This document shows positions 43,830 to 54,799 of a DNA stretch of 64,000 nt, piece by piece; position 1 is the stretch's first letter; each line of letters starts with the position of its first letter. The translations under genes were made by a program, and so were the position numbers. The stretch lies in assembly GCA_036365145.1 (NCBI GenBank), contig JAEOAD010000015.1, positions 7,495,501 through 7,559,500 on the forward strand. The letters run 5' to 3'. This DNA comes from Orientallactaga sibirica (taxonomy: Eukaryota; Chordata; Mammalia; Rodentia; Dipodidae). The notes below the pieces were generated by a model. The model was not told the origin of the DNA, did not search any database, and saw only the letters and a list, made by a program, of their open reading frames with translations.

Positions 43830-44065
43830 GAATCTAGTAATAACAATAGCAGTTAACACCGATATGACACCCCAGGTACCAGAAACCCTTTGAAGCATGT
43901 TAAAAAGACGAACACATTTAGTTCGTATGGAAACTATGGAAAGTAAGTACCATTGCTCTTCCAGTTAAATAGATAAAGACAATGAGCCACAGTTTGGTTA
44001 TAAAATTTACTCAAGGTCACATAACTAGAAAGAGTGGAGGGGAAGTTTGAACCAAGGAAGTCTAA
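43830..44065 (-). mobile_element. MIR SINE
   Basis: Reverse-oriented MIR landmarks in order: CCCCAGGTACCAGAAACCCT, AAGTACCATTGCTCTTCCAG, AAGACAATGAGCCACAG, CTCAAGGTCACATAACTAGA and GAGGGGAAGTTTGAACCAAG. Confidence 0.7.
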
Positions 44066-45568
44066 CTTACTAGTCTGCTCAGCTTACCTTATAGATGTAC
44101 TTTGGTTTTCTTGACTATGAGGGATTTCTCTGAGGGATGATTCATTCTGTGTGCCTATTAATTGTAATATTTCTCCAGTTTTTGTTGGGTGAGCTCAGCT
44201 GGTGAGATTTTTCTGATTATCCTTCCACAAGCTTTATGGAATATGAACTCTGGCTGCGTAACCAGCAATCAGATGGAATCTTCAGTTTGATTCACAATGT
44301 TTAACATCCCCCCCGTCCCCAGTCTTGGTCCATTTCTAAAGTGCATTCTATAGTTCTTTAAGATAAGGTTTGACAATACAAAGTGAGTGGGAAAGACATA
44401 AATGACAGTACGAGTTGGGAAGAAAATAGAAAATAATTAGAATAATAGTAGAAGAAAGCAAAAAATAAGTGTTATGCAATGTCTTCTGAACTGGATGATT
44501 TATAGGAAAGTATTTGAAAAGCTATTGATGCTTTCCAGTGGGAGGTAGCATTATTATGATAATTGTTGCATTTGTTTTATCATTCTCACCTCGGGATTCT
44601 GGTTTCTGCCAAAGTTGAACACAGAAATAAATCAGTAGGTGGATTGGAAATGCTGAAGGCTGGGGTGCTGTTGAATGAGCACAGGTGGGGAAGCTGTCTC
44701 TTGGGGCCCCTGCTGGCCTAGCAAGCATCAAGAGGACTTTTGGGTTCCTGAAGGAGCTAACAGAGCTGAAGAAAAAGGACACATCTGTGCTGCAAAGTAG
44801 AGAGCGGAAGGTCTGATTCCCAAGCCAAAGCCATGCACAATCAGTTCAAATTGCAGAGAAAAGACACAGGCCACCAAAAATGCAGAACAATTCCAACCTG
44901 GCAAAGGGATTTAAGAGAATCAGAAGTATTCTTGCTAATGTAGCAGAGAAAGAAGGGAGACTAGAGAAAAAATTGGGCCAAGTAGTAAGTGCAAAAAGGG
45001 ATTGAAGCTAGTAATGACTCTAAAACGGCTGAGCTACTGAGCCCGTTTAAAAATCCTCTTAAAAACAGACACAGAGAAGAAAAGAAACATGGGCAGGAGT
45101 GCCACAGGATGACCTTGAAGAATAATTAAACCAAAAACTAAGTAAGGGACCATGTTGCAGCTCAGAACACAGAGAAATCAGTACTGGTTGGCAGAATTCT
45201 GAAAGCATTAAGGGAGCTTGTGCTCTCTAAGCTAATTAGTTCCCACACTTAGAGTAATTTTGGAGAAAACTAATAGGGATCTAAGGATGCTAAAAAGAGA
45301 AGGGAATGTAAAAGGTGGTTTAATCTTGAACCAAGACAGAAACCTTATGAAAATGCATTCAATACAGCTAATGTCAACATGCAATGTGGATGTGAAGAAG
45401 GGATCCCAGCACCCAGAGGGTAATGGGATCATTGGTGAGAACCAAGATTGATTTTCTTTTTCAAGAACAAAGCTGGTCCAACAATTGATTTTTTTTTCTT
45501 GTGCATAGGAATTGGCTGAATTTTAAAAGAGCATAAATCTTTGAACTTTACTTACATATTTGGCACAG
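44066..45568. other. Unassigned
   Basis: About 1.5 kb without a repeat family I can name. No defensible exon. Confidence 0.4.
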
Positions 45569-45573
45569 GTTTT

Positions 45574-45610
<37 letters not shown>

Positions 45611-45613
45611 CAC

Positions 45614-45644
<31 letters not shown>

Positions 45645-45862
45645 GGAGAGAGAAAGAGAGGGAGACAGATAGAGAATGGGCATGCCAGCAGCCTCTCAGC
45701 TGCTGTGAATGAACTCCAGATGTGTGTGTCCCCTTGTGGGCAAGTGCAGCATTGTGCCCTTGCTTCACTTTGCATCTGGCTAAAGGTGGGACCTGGAGAT
45801 TGGAACTGGCATTCTTAGGCTTAGCAGGCAGGCACCTTAACCACTAAGCCATCTCTCCAGCC
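45569..45862 (-). mobile_element. Dip-like SINE with a long T-rich tail
   Basis: The reversed tail is a run of more than 70 T with two short interruptions (45569-45644). Then GGAGACAGATAGAGAATGGG, GTGAATGAACTCCAGATGTG, TTTGCATCTGGCTAAAGGTG and CTTAACCACTAAGCCATCTC follow. About 35 extra bases lie in the middle of the body (GTGGGCAAGTGCAGCATTGT). Confidence 0.85.
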
Positions 45863-46711
45863 CTGTTTTGTATCTTTTATTGCACAGGTAGGATAGCTTG
45901 GAGGAGATGGAGCCTGGTCTTGTGGGTTGAGAGAAAATCATAGCAGAAGAAGCAGGTGGGCTTTTCCCAGATCATGGCTGTGTGGGGAACAAATCATTGA
46001 AGGTAGTGATACTCTCAGATGGTAATTACTTGCAGGATTCAGAGACATTCTTTGAGAACATGAAATGTTGCACAATGGGATTAGGGCATTATTAAATGAG
46101 ACTTGGCTAATGATAAAACTAAATGTCTTAGCAGTGTCATTGGACTTGAAGAAATTCTTGCCATGGATGAGGGACTAGATTGCATGAGTTCTCATATATT
46201 TGGGACATTCTTATTCTAGGGTGCTGTGATATTTGAACAATGGGGAGAAGTTAACAAGCAGGCCATCCAGGTGAAGTTGGAATTTCAAGAGACCAGGGTA
46301 TCCAAGGGCCCTGAACATCATAGAGTTTTTGATACTCCTTTTGCTTTATTTTGCACTCTGCCTCAGTTCTGAGATTAAAAATGTTGTTCCTATTGCCCCT
46401 GTCATCTCAAACTATCTACTTTAATCTCATAACCCATTCTCCATCTGAGTGCTGTGTAATTGTTATTTCCAATGACTGATACCACTTTAGTTAATTACAT
46501 AGTAATTTTGATGAATTTCTGGAGGCTGTCTTGTGTTGCTGCTGAATGGTAAAATGTTAACCAAATAGGAGTCATAAGAAATCCATGAACTATTACTCTT
46601 ACAACTTGAGTCGAAATTCTCATAGACAAAGATACATAAAATTGTAAGATTATGAATGATTGGAATGAAAAATGATCAAATGGGATGAAAAGAATGACAT
46701 AAAGGTCCAAT
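45863..46711. other. Unassigned
   Basis: No gene or repeat family recognised. Confidence 0.4.
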
Positions 46712-46730
46712 AGAATATCCTGACTCATGG

Positions 46731-46956
46731 AGATGGAGAGATGGCTTAGTGGTTAAGGCATTTGCCTGCAAAGCCCAAGGATCCCAGTTCGATTCCCAGG
46801 AGCCACGTAAGCCAGATACACAAGGGGGTGAATGCATCTGGAGTTCATTTGCAATGGCTGGAGGCCCTGGCCTGCCCATTCTCTCTCTCTCTCTCCATCT
46901 TAATCTCTCTCAAATAAATAAAGAAATTATATATATATATATATATATATTTAAAA
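46731..46956 (+). mobile_element. Dip-like SINE, well preserved
   Basis: GAGATGGCTTAGTGGTTAAG (A box region), CAGTTCGATTCCCAGG (B box), AAGCCAGATACACAAGGGGG, a CT-rich tract and an AAATAAATAAAG tail with a (TA)n expansion at 46929-46951. The left flank AGAATATCCTGACTCATGG is repeated beyond the next SINE. Confidence 0.9.
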
Positions 46957-46966
46957 AGAATATCCT

Positions 46967-47105
46967 CAGCACTTGGGAGGCAGAGGTAGGAGGATCACCA
47001 TGAATGAGTTCAAGGTCACCCTGAGACTACATAGTTAATTCCAGGTCATCCTGGGCCAGAGTGAGACCCTTCCTCGAAAAACCAAAAAAAAAAAAAAAAA
47101 AAAAA
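46967..47105 (+). mobile_element. 5'-truncated B1-like SINE
   Basis: Begins CAGCACTTGGGAGGCAGAGG, then CCCTGAGACTACATAGTTAA and GAGTGAGACCCTTCC, and ends in about 23 A. AGAATATCCT stands on both sides (46957-46966 and 47106-47115). Confidence 0.9.
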
Positions 47106-47234
47106 AGAATATCCTGATTCATGATCCTCCCCAAAGCCTTCTCTGAGGCAGTGAGGCAGAATCTCTTCCTTTCTGCAGATAAGAATATTAAAACACAAGT
47201 GAAAGGACTTCTGGTTTTAGATATGACACATAAA

Positions 47235-47600
47235 ACCTTGGAACTTGGTATTTCAGAGTATAGCTTATATGCAAAACTTAGATTTAAATGTGTGTATGTG
47301 TGTGTGTGGGGGTGTGTATGTGTGTGTGTAGAAATTAGAAAGGGGACCATGAGATGGGATGAGGATATCTTAAGGGATGAGGAGGGAGAAAAAGAGAGGG
47401 TAATGGAATACATATGACAAAAAAGCACAAGGGAAGGCTCTTGGAGGTATGGGGATCAGTAAGATGTGGCAAGGAGACAGGGAAGGGCAGTGAGGGAGGA
47501 AGATCAATAAGAATAAGGACACTGGAAAAATTTGCAATCTGTTTTCTATAGACACAGAAAATACATAAACTGAAAGCCATGTTAACATCAAATCTGAAAC
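47235..47600 (+). mobile_element. Lx-like L1 3'UTR fragment
   Basis: TTAGATTTAAATGTGTGTAT, GTGTGTGGGGGTGTGTATG, GAAATTAGAAAGGGGACCAT and ATCTTAAGGGATGAGGAGGG parallel the 3'UTR at 40255-40380 piece by piece. Confidence 0.65.
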
Positions 47601-47686
47601 TGAAGACCAGTTTACTGTTTCATACTGTTTCATATATTATGTCTAGATTTTCACTAGACATTATGAGATTTGAAAAAAGAAATTAG

Positions 47687-47893
47687 GTGCTGGAGAAATG
47701 GCTTGCAGTTAAGTTGTTTCCATGCAAAGCCAAAGGACCCTGGTTCGATTCTCTAGAACCCACATAAGGCAGATGCACAAGGGGGCACATGCATCTGGAG
47801 TTCATTCACAGTTGCTGGAGGCCCTGGTGCACCCATTCTCTCTCTCCCTCTCTCTCTGACTCTTTCTCTCTCTCTCTCAAATAAATAAATAAA
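47687..47893 (+). mobile_element. Dip-like SINE, first of a tandem pair
   Basis: GTGCTGGAGAAATGGCTTGC, GGTTCGATTCTCTAGAACCC, GGCAGATGCACAAGGGGGCA, a long CT-rich tract and an AAATAAATAAATAAATG tail. Confidence 0.9.
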
Positions 47894-47927
47894 TGAAATT
47901 TTTTTTTAAAATTAAAAGTCAGAGTAG

Positions 47928-48130
47928 AGCTGGAGAAATGGTATAGTAGTTAAGGCATTTGCCAGCAAAGCCAAGGACCCCAGTAAAATTTTCCAGTGCT
48001 CATGTAATGCACAAAATGTTGCATGCATCTGGAGCTCCTTTGTAGTAGCTAGAGGCTATGGTGCTCCAATTTTCCCAATCTGCCCCTCTCTTTCTCAAAT
48101 AAACAAATAATAAATAAAAAATATTTTGAA
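47928..48130 (+). mobile_element. Dip-like SINE, second of a tandem pair, with 14-bp target duplication
   Basis: AGCTGGAGAAATGGTATAGT, TTGCATGCATCTGGAGCTCC and an AAATAAACAAATAATAAAT tail. AAAAGTCAGAGTAG stands on both sides (47914-47927 and 48131-48144). Confidence 0.9.
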
Positions 48131-48177
48131 AAAAGTCAGAGTAGACAAAGTTAGCTTCAGAAACAATGAAATATAAC

Positions 48178-48522
48178 TGTGGTGGTTTGATTCAGGTGTC
48201 CCCCATAAACTTAGGTTTCCTGAATGCTAGGTTCCAAGCTCATGGAGATTTGAGAATTAAAGCTTCCTGGAGGCCATGTATTATTGGGGGTGGGCTTATG
48301 AATATTAAAGCCCTATTCCTCTTGCCAGTGTTTGTCACATTCTCCTATTCCTATTGTCCACCTGATGTTGGCCAGGAGGTAATTTCCACCCTCAGATCAT
48401 GCCATTGTTTTCCCCTGCCATCAAGGAGCTTCCCCTTGTCTATAAGCCAAAATAAACATTTTTTCCCACAAGCTTCTTTTGGCTGGGTGATTTCTGCCAG
48501 CAATGAGAACCTGACTGCAACA
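48178..48522 (+). repeat. 5' LTR of the MaLR
   Basis: 345 bases, TG...CA ends, with AATAAA at 48451-48456 near its 3' side. It differs from the 3' LTR at scattered sites and by about 18 extra bases near 48330 (CCAGTGTTTGTCACATTC), so the insertion is not recent. Confidence 0.9.
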
Positions 48523-49720
48523 GTGAAGTTGGTACTGAGGAGTGGTGTCATTTGCTGGTAGACACCTGACTGTGTGGCTTTGGCCTTTTAGAGCTGATTT
48601 TCAAAAGAAATGTGGAAGGATCTGAAGCCTTGTCCTAAGAGATGACTTGAAGTGCTATAAGGACAGTTTGATGGAGTATTCTGGTCAGATTTGAAAGACT
48701 TGAATGCAGTAAGAACTAAGGGCTGTGAAGTTTGGCTTATGAGGGTAAGAAAGAGCTTGGCCTGGACTGGGCTAGAAGCAGTTTGTGTGAGAGGCTTGCT
48801 GTTATGCCCATGTCCTGAGAATTTGTGCAGGCTGGCACTGTGTAGAAATGGGCTAGTGTGAGTAGAGGGATATGGCACAGAAAAAATGAAATCTTTGGGA
48901 TGAAACTGCTGTCTGTTCAGCTGTAATTGTATGAAAGATTACAACCATTGAGATTGGGTCAGCTGACCTGAATTGTGGAACAACAGAAAGAATGCTGCAC
49001 CTTTGGAAGGGGCCTGAATGCTGAAGGAGTGTCCTGTTATTCAAAGTCTGCTTTACTTCCCCCTGGATTAACAAATTTGTATCTCACCTGGTATTGTGGA
49101 GCATGAGAAATGCAGGAAAAAGAGGGTCATTGAATTTACAACATGGTCTTGTGCTTTGGAAATGGCTATGAGGCGTGTGAAGCAGGTTTTCTGAATCCCT
49201 GCATGGAGACCAGATGGAGCCTTGAGGATGATCCATGGGTTGCAGTGGAGACCCCACAGAGATGCCAGGACCACGAGATGGCTGCTAAGGAGAGCTGGGG
49301 GCCCCAGGTGAAGTTTTCTAGGACCATGAGTAGTCTAGCTGCAGGGGCAGAATTGGAACTCCAGACTGGTCAGTGGTTAGAATTATCAGACTTGGAGATT
49401 TGTCACTGACTAGAGTTGTTGGACTTGGAGCTACAAAGTTTGATGTTTGCCCTGTTTTATTTTTTTAAATCCTGTATTGGTTGAATATTTCTTTACTATG
49501 CCTAATTCCATCTTTTACAATGTGCTTATTTTTTGACATTCTGGTTTTCTCTTTGGGGGGGTGGGTATTTTGGTATTATGGTTCAGTTAAAAGACCTAGG
49601 ATTATGGGGATGTTTGAACATCATTAGGATTGGTAAAAACTATGGAGATTTTAAAGTTGGACCAAATGCATTGTATTTTATATCATGTATGATTATCAGT
49701 TTATGGGAGCCAGGATAGAA

Positions 49721-50048
49721 TGTGGTGGTTTGATTCAGATGTCCCCCATAAACTTAGGTGTCCTCAATGCTAGGTTCCCAGCTCATGGAAATTTGGGAGT
49801 TAACACTTCCTGGAGGCAGTGTATTGTTGAGGGTGGGCTCATGGGTATTACATCCAGTTTTTCTCTCCTGTTCCTGTTGTCTATCTGATGTTGGCCAGGA
49901 GGTAATGTCCACCCTCTGTTCATGCCATCATTTTTCCCTGCCATCATGGAGCTTCCCCTCGAGTCTGTAAGCCAAAATAAACCTTTTTTCTGCATAAGCT
50001 GCTCTTGGTCTGTTGATTTCTACCAACAATGTGAACCTGACTGCAACA
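49721..50048 (+). repeat. 3' LTR of the MaLR
   Basis: 328 bases, TG...CA ends, AATAAA at 49976-49981. The purine-rich GGGAGCCAGGATAGAA just upstream is where a polypurine tract is expected. Confidence 0.9.
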
Positions 50049-50317
50049 ATAACACGAGATAGGATGCAAGAATAGACTCTTAATGTAAAAAGAGAGATGG
50101 AGACTTAGGAAAGAATGAAAAGGAAATATGATAATTAAAGATTATTATAATGGAAATGAAACATGTCAATGATGGGCTCACAAGTAGATCAGACACAAGG
50201 TATGTGAGAATCAACAGGCTTGAAAATGAATCAGCTAAAATAGAAAACCCCCAGACTTGGACATCCAAACAGCTGAATTGAAAGATAAACATAGATGGAC
50301 ATAACTGGAATATAAGA

Positions 50318-50325
50318 AAGGAGGA

Positions 50326-50381
<56 letters not shown>

Positions 50382-50382
50382 A
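50318..50382. repeat. (GAAA)n microsatellite
   Basis: About 15 GAAA units, followed by purine-rich DNA. Confidence 0.95.
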
Positions 50383-50884
50383 AAAGGAAGACAGAGAAAG
50401 AAAGAAAAGACAGAGAAGAAAGAAAGGGCAAGGAAGAAGGGGAACTATTTGAAATAATAATGGCTAAGAAATGTTTTAAAGTTATTAACAGATACTAGCC
50501 ATGTATCCTTGAAGCCAAGAAAAGATCTTTAAACAATCCCTGCATAAGCTTGTATTCAAACTACAGAAAAATCAAAGACCGGAGGAAAAGCATTGAAAGA
50601 AATCAGAGGAAATAAACCACATTACCTATAAAATAATATGGATGAGATTTATGGCAGACTTCTTGGTAGAAACTATGTGAACAAAGAGCAAGTGGAGTCC
50701 AAATGTTGAAAGAAAATAAAATCAACCTATAATCCTATGTATAGAAAAATGATCCTTCAAAATTGAGGGAGAAAAGACTTCCTTAAAAAAACAAGACGTG
50801 AAGGAATTTATTACTCCCCACCCCAGAAGAAATTGTTTAGATATAAGGAAAAACATATAGGCCAGAAAAATAATGAAGTTCTTT

Positions 50885-51043
50885 TTGTACTTTATTCTTT
50901 TTGGTCTTTTCAAAGCAAAGTCTTATTGTAGCCTAGGCTTACTGGAACTCAGTCTATAGCCTCAGGTTGGCCCCAAACTCATTGTGAATGTCATAACCTA
51001 AACTCCCAAGTACTGAGACTAAAGGCATGCACCACCATGCTCA
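50885..51043 (-). mobile_element. Decayed B1-like SINE
   Basis: AAAGCAAAGTCTTATTGTAG, then CTGGAACTCAGTCTATAGCC, AGTACTGAGACTAAAGGCAT and GCACCACCATGCTCAGC, a reversed B1. Confidence 0.75.
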
Positions 51044-51251
51044 GCATTATCCTTTTTTTTTCTAATTGATCTAAAAATAACAGTATGTTGAAATAATAAT
51101 AGTAAAGTTTTATTAGATGATTTACATTATGATTAAGATGTGAATGGCAGCAATGTCATAAGAGATAGGAAAGAGGAATTGAAGGTACTATTGTGAAGTG
51201 TTTTCCTTATGTTTAAAGTAGTATACTGTTATTTAAAGATGGGCTTCCTAG

Positions 51252-51421
51252 GGCTGGACAGATGGCTGAATGGCTAAGGTACTTGACTACAAAGCCTAAG
51301 CACCCAGGTTCAATCCTCCAGTACCCATGTAAGCCAGATGCACAAGCTGGCACATACATCTGGAGTTGGTTTGCAGTGGCTAGAGGCCCTATTGTTTCCC
51401 CCCTCCTTCCTTCCTTCCTTC

Positions 51422-51456
<35 letters not shown>

Positions 51457-51601
51457 GCTTTCTTGCTTTCTTGCTTTCTTGCTTTCTTGCTTTCTTTCTT
51501 TCTTCTACCAATCTATCATCTATGTATCTATCATCTACCTATTTATCATCTATCTACCTCTTTCTCTCTCAAATAAATAATAAATAAATAAAAATTAAAA
51601 A
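51252..51601 (+). mobile_element. Dip-like SINE expanded by a CTTT microsatellite
   Basis: GGGCTGGACAGATGGCTGAA, GGTTCAATCCTCCAGTACCC, AAGCCAGATGCACAAGCTGG, then the usual pyrimidine tract enlarged to about 100 bases of CCTT, CTTT and CTTG units (51400-51505) and ATCT-type units, and an AAATAAATAATAAATAAAT tail. ATGGGCTTCCTAG before it and ATGGGTTTCCTTAG after it look like a target duplication. Confidence 0.85.
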
Positions 51602-51604
51602 TGG

Positions 51605-54600
51605 GTTTCCTTAGATATCCAAAAATATCCTCAGCAAAATAAAGACCTTTGGAGGTATCATAACACCTGATTTAAAGCTGTACTACAAAGCCATACTAAT
51701 AAAATCCACATGGTACTGGCATAAAAATAGACGTAAAGATCAATAGAACATGATAGAAGAACCATACCTTAGCTTAAGCAACTATAGTTACCTGATCCTT
51801 GAAAAAGGAGCCAATAATATACACTTGAGAAAAGACAGCATTTTCCACACATGGTGCTAGAGAAATTGGGTAACCACATATAGAAAAATGGAGCTAGATC
51901 CCCTCCTCTCACCATGCACAAAAATAAACTCCAAATGGGATAAAGACCTCAACATAAGACCTAAAACTGTTAAATGACTGGAAGAAAAAATAAGGAGAAC
52001 TCTCCACAATATAGGAGTGAGGAAAGACTTCCTGAATAATATCTCAGTAGCCCAGAAAATTAAACAATCACTCAACCAGTGGGATCTCATGACACTAAAA
52101 AGCTTTTTTACAGATGGACATACTATAAAGAGGCAACAGACTATCCAGATAATGGGAGAAAATCTTCACCAGATATAACACTGACAGAGGCTTAACATGT
52201 AGAATACACAAAGAATTCAAAAAGCTAAGGAATAAAAACAATCAAACAATCCACTCAAAAATAGGGATAGTGAACTGAATAGAGAATTCTCAAAGAAAGA
52301 AAGAAATATGAAATTGAAAAAAAATCAGAGGAAATAAACCACATGACCTATAAAATAATATGGATAAGATTTATGGCTGAGTTCTTGGTGGAAACTATGT
52401 GAACAAAGAGAAATATTCCACATCCTTAACCATCAGGAAAATGCAAATTAAAACAACTATGAGATTCCACCTCACTCCAGTCAGGATGACAACCATTAAA
52501 AATAAAATGATAACAAATGTGTCAAAGATGTGGGGAAATTGGAACCTTCATTCACTACAGTGGGAATGCAAACCTGTACAGTAACTATGGAAATCAGTAT
52601 GGAGACTCCTAAAAAAGATGAAAATAGATCTATTAATATGATCCAGCTATTCCTCTCCTTGGCATTTACTCTAAAGTCTCCACTCTTCACTTCAAAGATA
52701 CTTGCTCAACCACGTTTATAGCTGCGATATTCACAACAGCTAAGCATTGGAATCAACCCAGATGTCCATCATTTGACGAATGGGTAATGAAGATGTGTTA
52801 CATATACACAGTGGAATTCTACTCAGCAATAAGGAAAAATGAAATAATGAAATTTGTAAGGGATGGAAGGACTTGGAACAATTCATACTCAGTGAACTCA
52901 CACAAATGCAGAAAGACAAATACCACATGTTTTCCATCATCTGGGTTCCTAACCTGCAACAGCTTGAGTTGCAGGCATATCTGACAGGCAATTTGAGGAA
53001 AAATAATAGGGATGAAAGGGTTTGTGGGGAGAGGAATGGGAGGACAGGAGAGACATACACAAAACTAAAGCAAAATTGAATTAATATCATAGAAACCTTT
53101 TTCCTGAATAACAGACTAAAAGATATAGCCTTCAATAGGAGTATAGGGGATCATCTGTACAGAAGGGCCCTGAGGAGGGTGGGATGAAATTTAATCATGA
53201 TATCTGGCTTATAACTCCTAGTGCCAGAAAGCAGTTACCCCACATTGAGCTGTTGGTTGGAGAGACCTACAAGGTCCCCCAAATAAGACAAGCTTCTATC
53301 AAAGCACTTGATTACCCACCTGAGGTAAAAGGTAAGACTCTATTGCTGAAGACACCACAATCTGCTAACACAGAACATTGAGAGATGATACTGGAATATA
53401 TAAAGATGCCAGTTCCCAGATGGCTGGACCACAGAGTGCTATATGAGCCGCTGAGGGAAAATGGCCAACAATGTGAAGTAGCAGGGCACACTGCTACATG
53501 AAATCAACCAGCCAATCAAGATATACACACCTGTGCAATAGTGGCACTCAGCCTAGGCAAATAACCATTAGGTCTCTAAGAAACCCTGTCAGTGGAAAGG
53601 AACTCATAGCTGGCACTGGAACCCAAGTCAGAATTCTATGGACATGAGGGTCATAAAGTCCACTGAGAAGCTCCTAGTAGTCTTTGGTAAAAAGAGAGGC
53701 TACATCCATCATAATCTCTGTTAATTAACTAAGCTTATCCCCTTTAACCTATGCTGCTCTCACTCTCTATTGGAGAATCTGTTTTTCTTTTACAGAAGTC
53801 AGTGAAAACCAAGGACAACCAATATCTATCAACATGACAAGAAAAGATAGCTGAATATCTATCATGAGATAAGTCACCTCTCACATATCAGCCAGGATCC
53901 CAGTGAAACCACAGAGGAATTGATGAGTTAAGCAAGAGTGCTGCTCTCAAGTCAAGCCTTACAACCTGCACTAGGGTGATGGTGATGCACACTGTATTAG
54001 TCAGGGTTCTCTAGAGGAACAGAACCAATAGAATGAATTATATTAAAAGGGAATTTATTGGATTAGCGTATGGCAGTCCAGTAGCAGTTGCAGGCCTGAG
54101 AATCAAGGAACCCAATAGCTGCCTCAACAGTCCCAATCCAGCACTGAAGGCCTGTAGGTTTCCTGAGGAGCCACTGGTCTTCAATCTACACTGGTCTTCA
54201 GTCCACACTGGTCTTCAGTCCATGCTGGAAGGCAGCCAGAAGCTCTGGCAGCTAAGTGGAAGGAAAGGGCTCTTTTCACCCAGAGATTCCATACATAAAG
54301 TCTCCCTCTTAGAGGGGCTGCCCACTTTGGGGGAAGGGCTCACCCTGGGAGAAGGACTTCTTCTTTCAGTTAATCCTTCCTGGAAGCAACCTCAGAGATG
54401 TACCCAAAAGGGATGTCTGTGGATTACTAAACAGATTAAGTTGACAACACCTTAACCATCACAGACACCAAGGACAGTCAAAGAGTATCAAAGCAAAAAC
54501 CCAGAAGTTGTTAGAGTTTAACTCTAAAGTAGACTTTAAAAACACCCACTAAGACTCAGAAAATTTTTCAGAAGAAGGGGTAGAAAGATTGTAAGAGCCA

Positions 54601-54790
54601 CAGGGTAGGAAGGAATATACAGAGGCATTGTCCCCCCACAATGAATGACTGATGCTCTCACAACTCATGACATATAACCCCACAGCAAATAACAGTAACC
54701 TCACTGAGGAGGTCCCTCAGTGGAATGAGGGCAGGGAGGAGGGGAATGATACAAACACATGATATGTCCATACAAAATTTCTACTTTATA
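51605..54790 (+). mobile_element. 5'-truncated L1: ORF2 C-terminus and long 3'UTR
   Basis: AATATCCTCAGCAAAATAAA, TGGAGGTATCATAACACCTG, GAGAAAATCTTCACCAGATA, TCAGGATGACAACCATTAAA and AATTCTACTCAGCAATAAGG are ordered ORF2 C-terminal landmarks. Downstream is a 3'UTR like that at 3.8-4.0 and 37.9-39.1 kb, ending near GGCAGGGAGGAGGGGAATGA and a short A-run at 54790. A patch at about 52312-52413 does not belong to this part of L1 (see findings). The 3'UTR is split by an LTR at 53993-54463. Confidence 0.85.
53993..54463 (-). mobile_element. ERVL (MLT2/MT2-like) LTR inserted in L1 3'UTR
   Basis: On this strand it begins TGTATTAGTCAGGGTTCTCT then AGAGGAACAGAACCAATAGA and ends GTTGACAACACCTTAACCAT then CACA; reversed, that is the TGTGATGGTTAA...ACTAATACA layout of MLT2/ERVL LTRs. 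The flanks CACAC (53988-53992) and GACAC (54464-54468) differ at one base. A short repeat, CACTGGTCTTCA, occurs three times near 54172-54215. Confidence 0.8.
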
Positions 54791-54799
54791 AAAAAAAGA

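Larger units (their letters stand above)
48178..50048 (+). mobile_element. Complete MaLR element with two LTRs
   Basis: A 5' LTR at 48178-48522 and a 3' LTR at 49721-50048 both begin TGTGGTGGTTTGATTCAG and end GACTGCAACA. They enclose 1.2 kb of internal DNA. The whole is flanked by ATAAC on both sides (48173-48177 and 50049-50053). A primer binding site TGGTACTGAGGAGTGG at 48530-48545 resembles the 3' end complement of tRNA-Leu used by ERVL/MaLR elements. The internal region has no gag, protease or reverse-transcriptase frame, as expected for MaLRs, which depended on ERVL enzymes. Confidence 0.9.
50055..51245 (+). mobile_element. Ancient L1 ORF1-region relic
   Basis: GCTCACAAGTAGATCAGACA, then GAATCAACAGGCTTGAAAAT, AATGGCTAAGAAATGTTTTA, AAACCACATTACCTATAAAA and AGACTTCTTGGTAGAAACTA follow the order of old (L1M-type) ORF1. 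A (GAAA)n run (about 50322-50382) and a B1 (50885-51043) interrupt it. No open frame survives. Confidence 0.6.

Noticed and set aside
45548..45775. Lys-rich minus-strand frame
   Set aside because: It is the A/T tail and body of a reversed SINE.
46731..46956. tRNA gene (A and B box present)
   Set aside because: The tRNA-like head is part of a SINE that continues into a non-tRNA body and an A-rich tail; no cloverleaf was supported.
48166..48561. 131-codon frame
   Set aside because: Lies within the 5' LTR of the MaLR; LTRs of this type do not encode protein.
49143..49409. 88-codon frame in the MaLR internal region as a gag remnant
   Set aside because: No zinc knuckle or capsid-like motif is visible, and MaLR internal regions generally lack coding capacity.
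54033..54455. 140-codon plus-strand frame
   Set aside because: Antisense frame within an ERVL-like LTR, with no domain and no support for translation.
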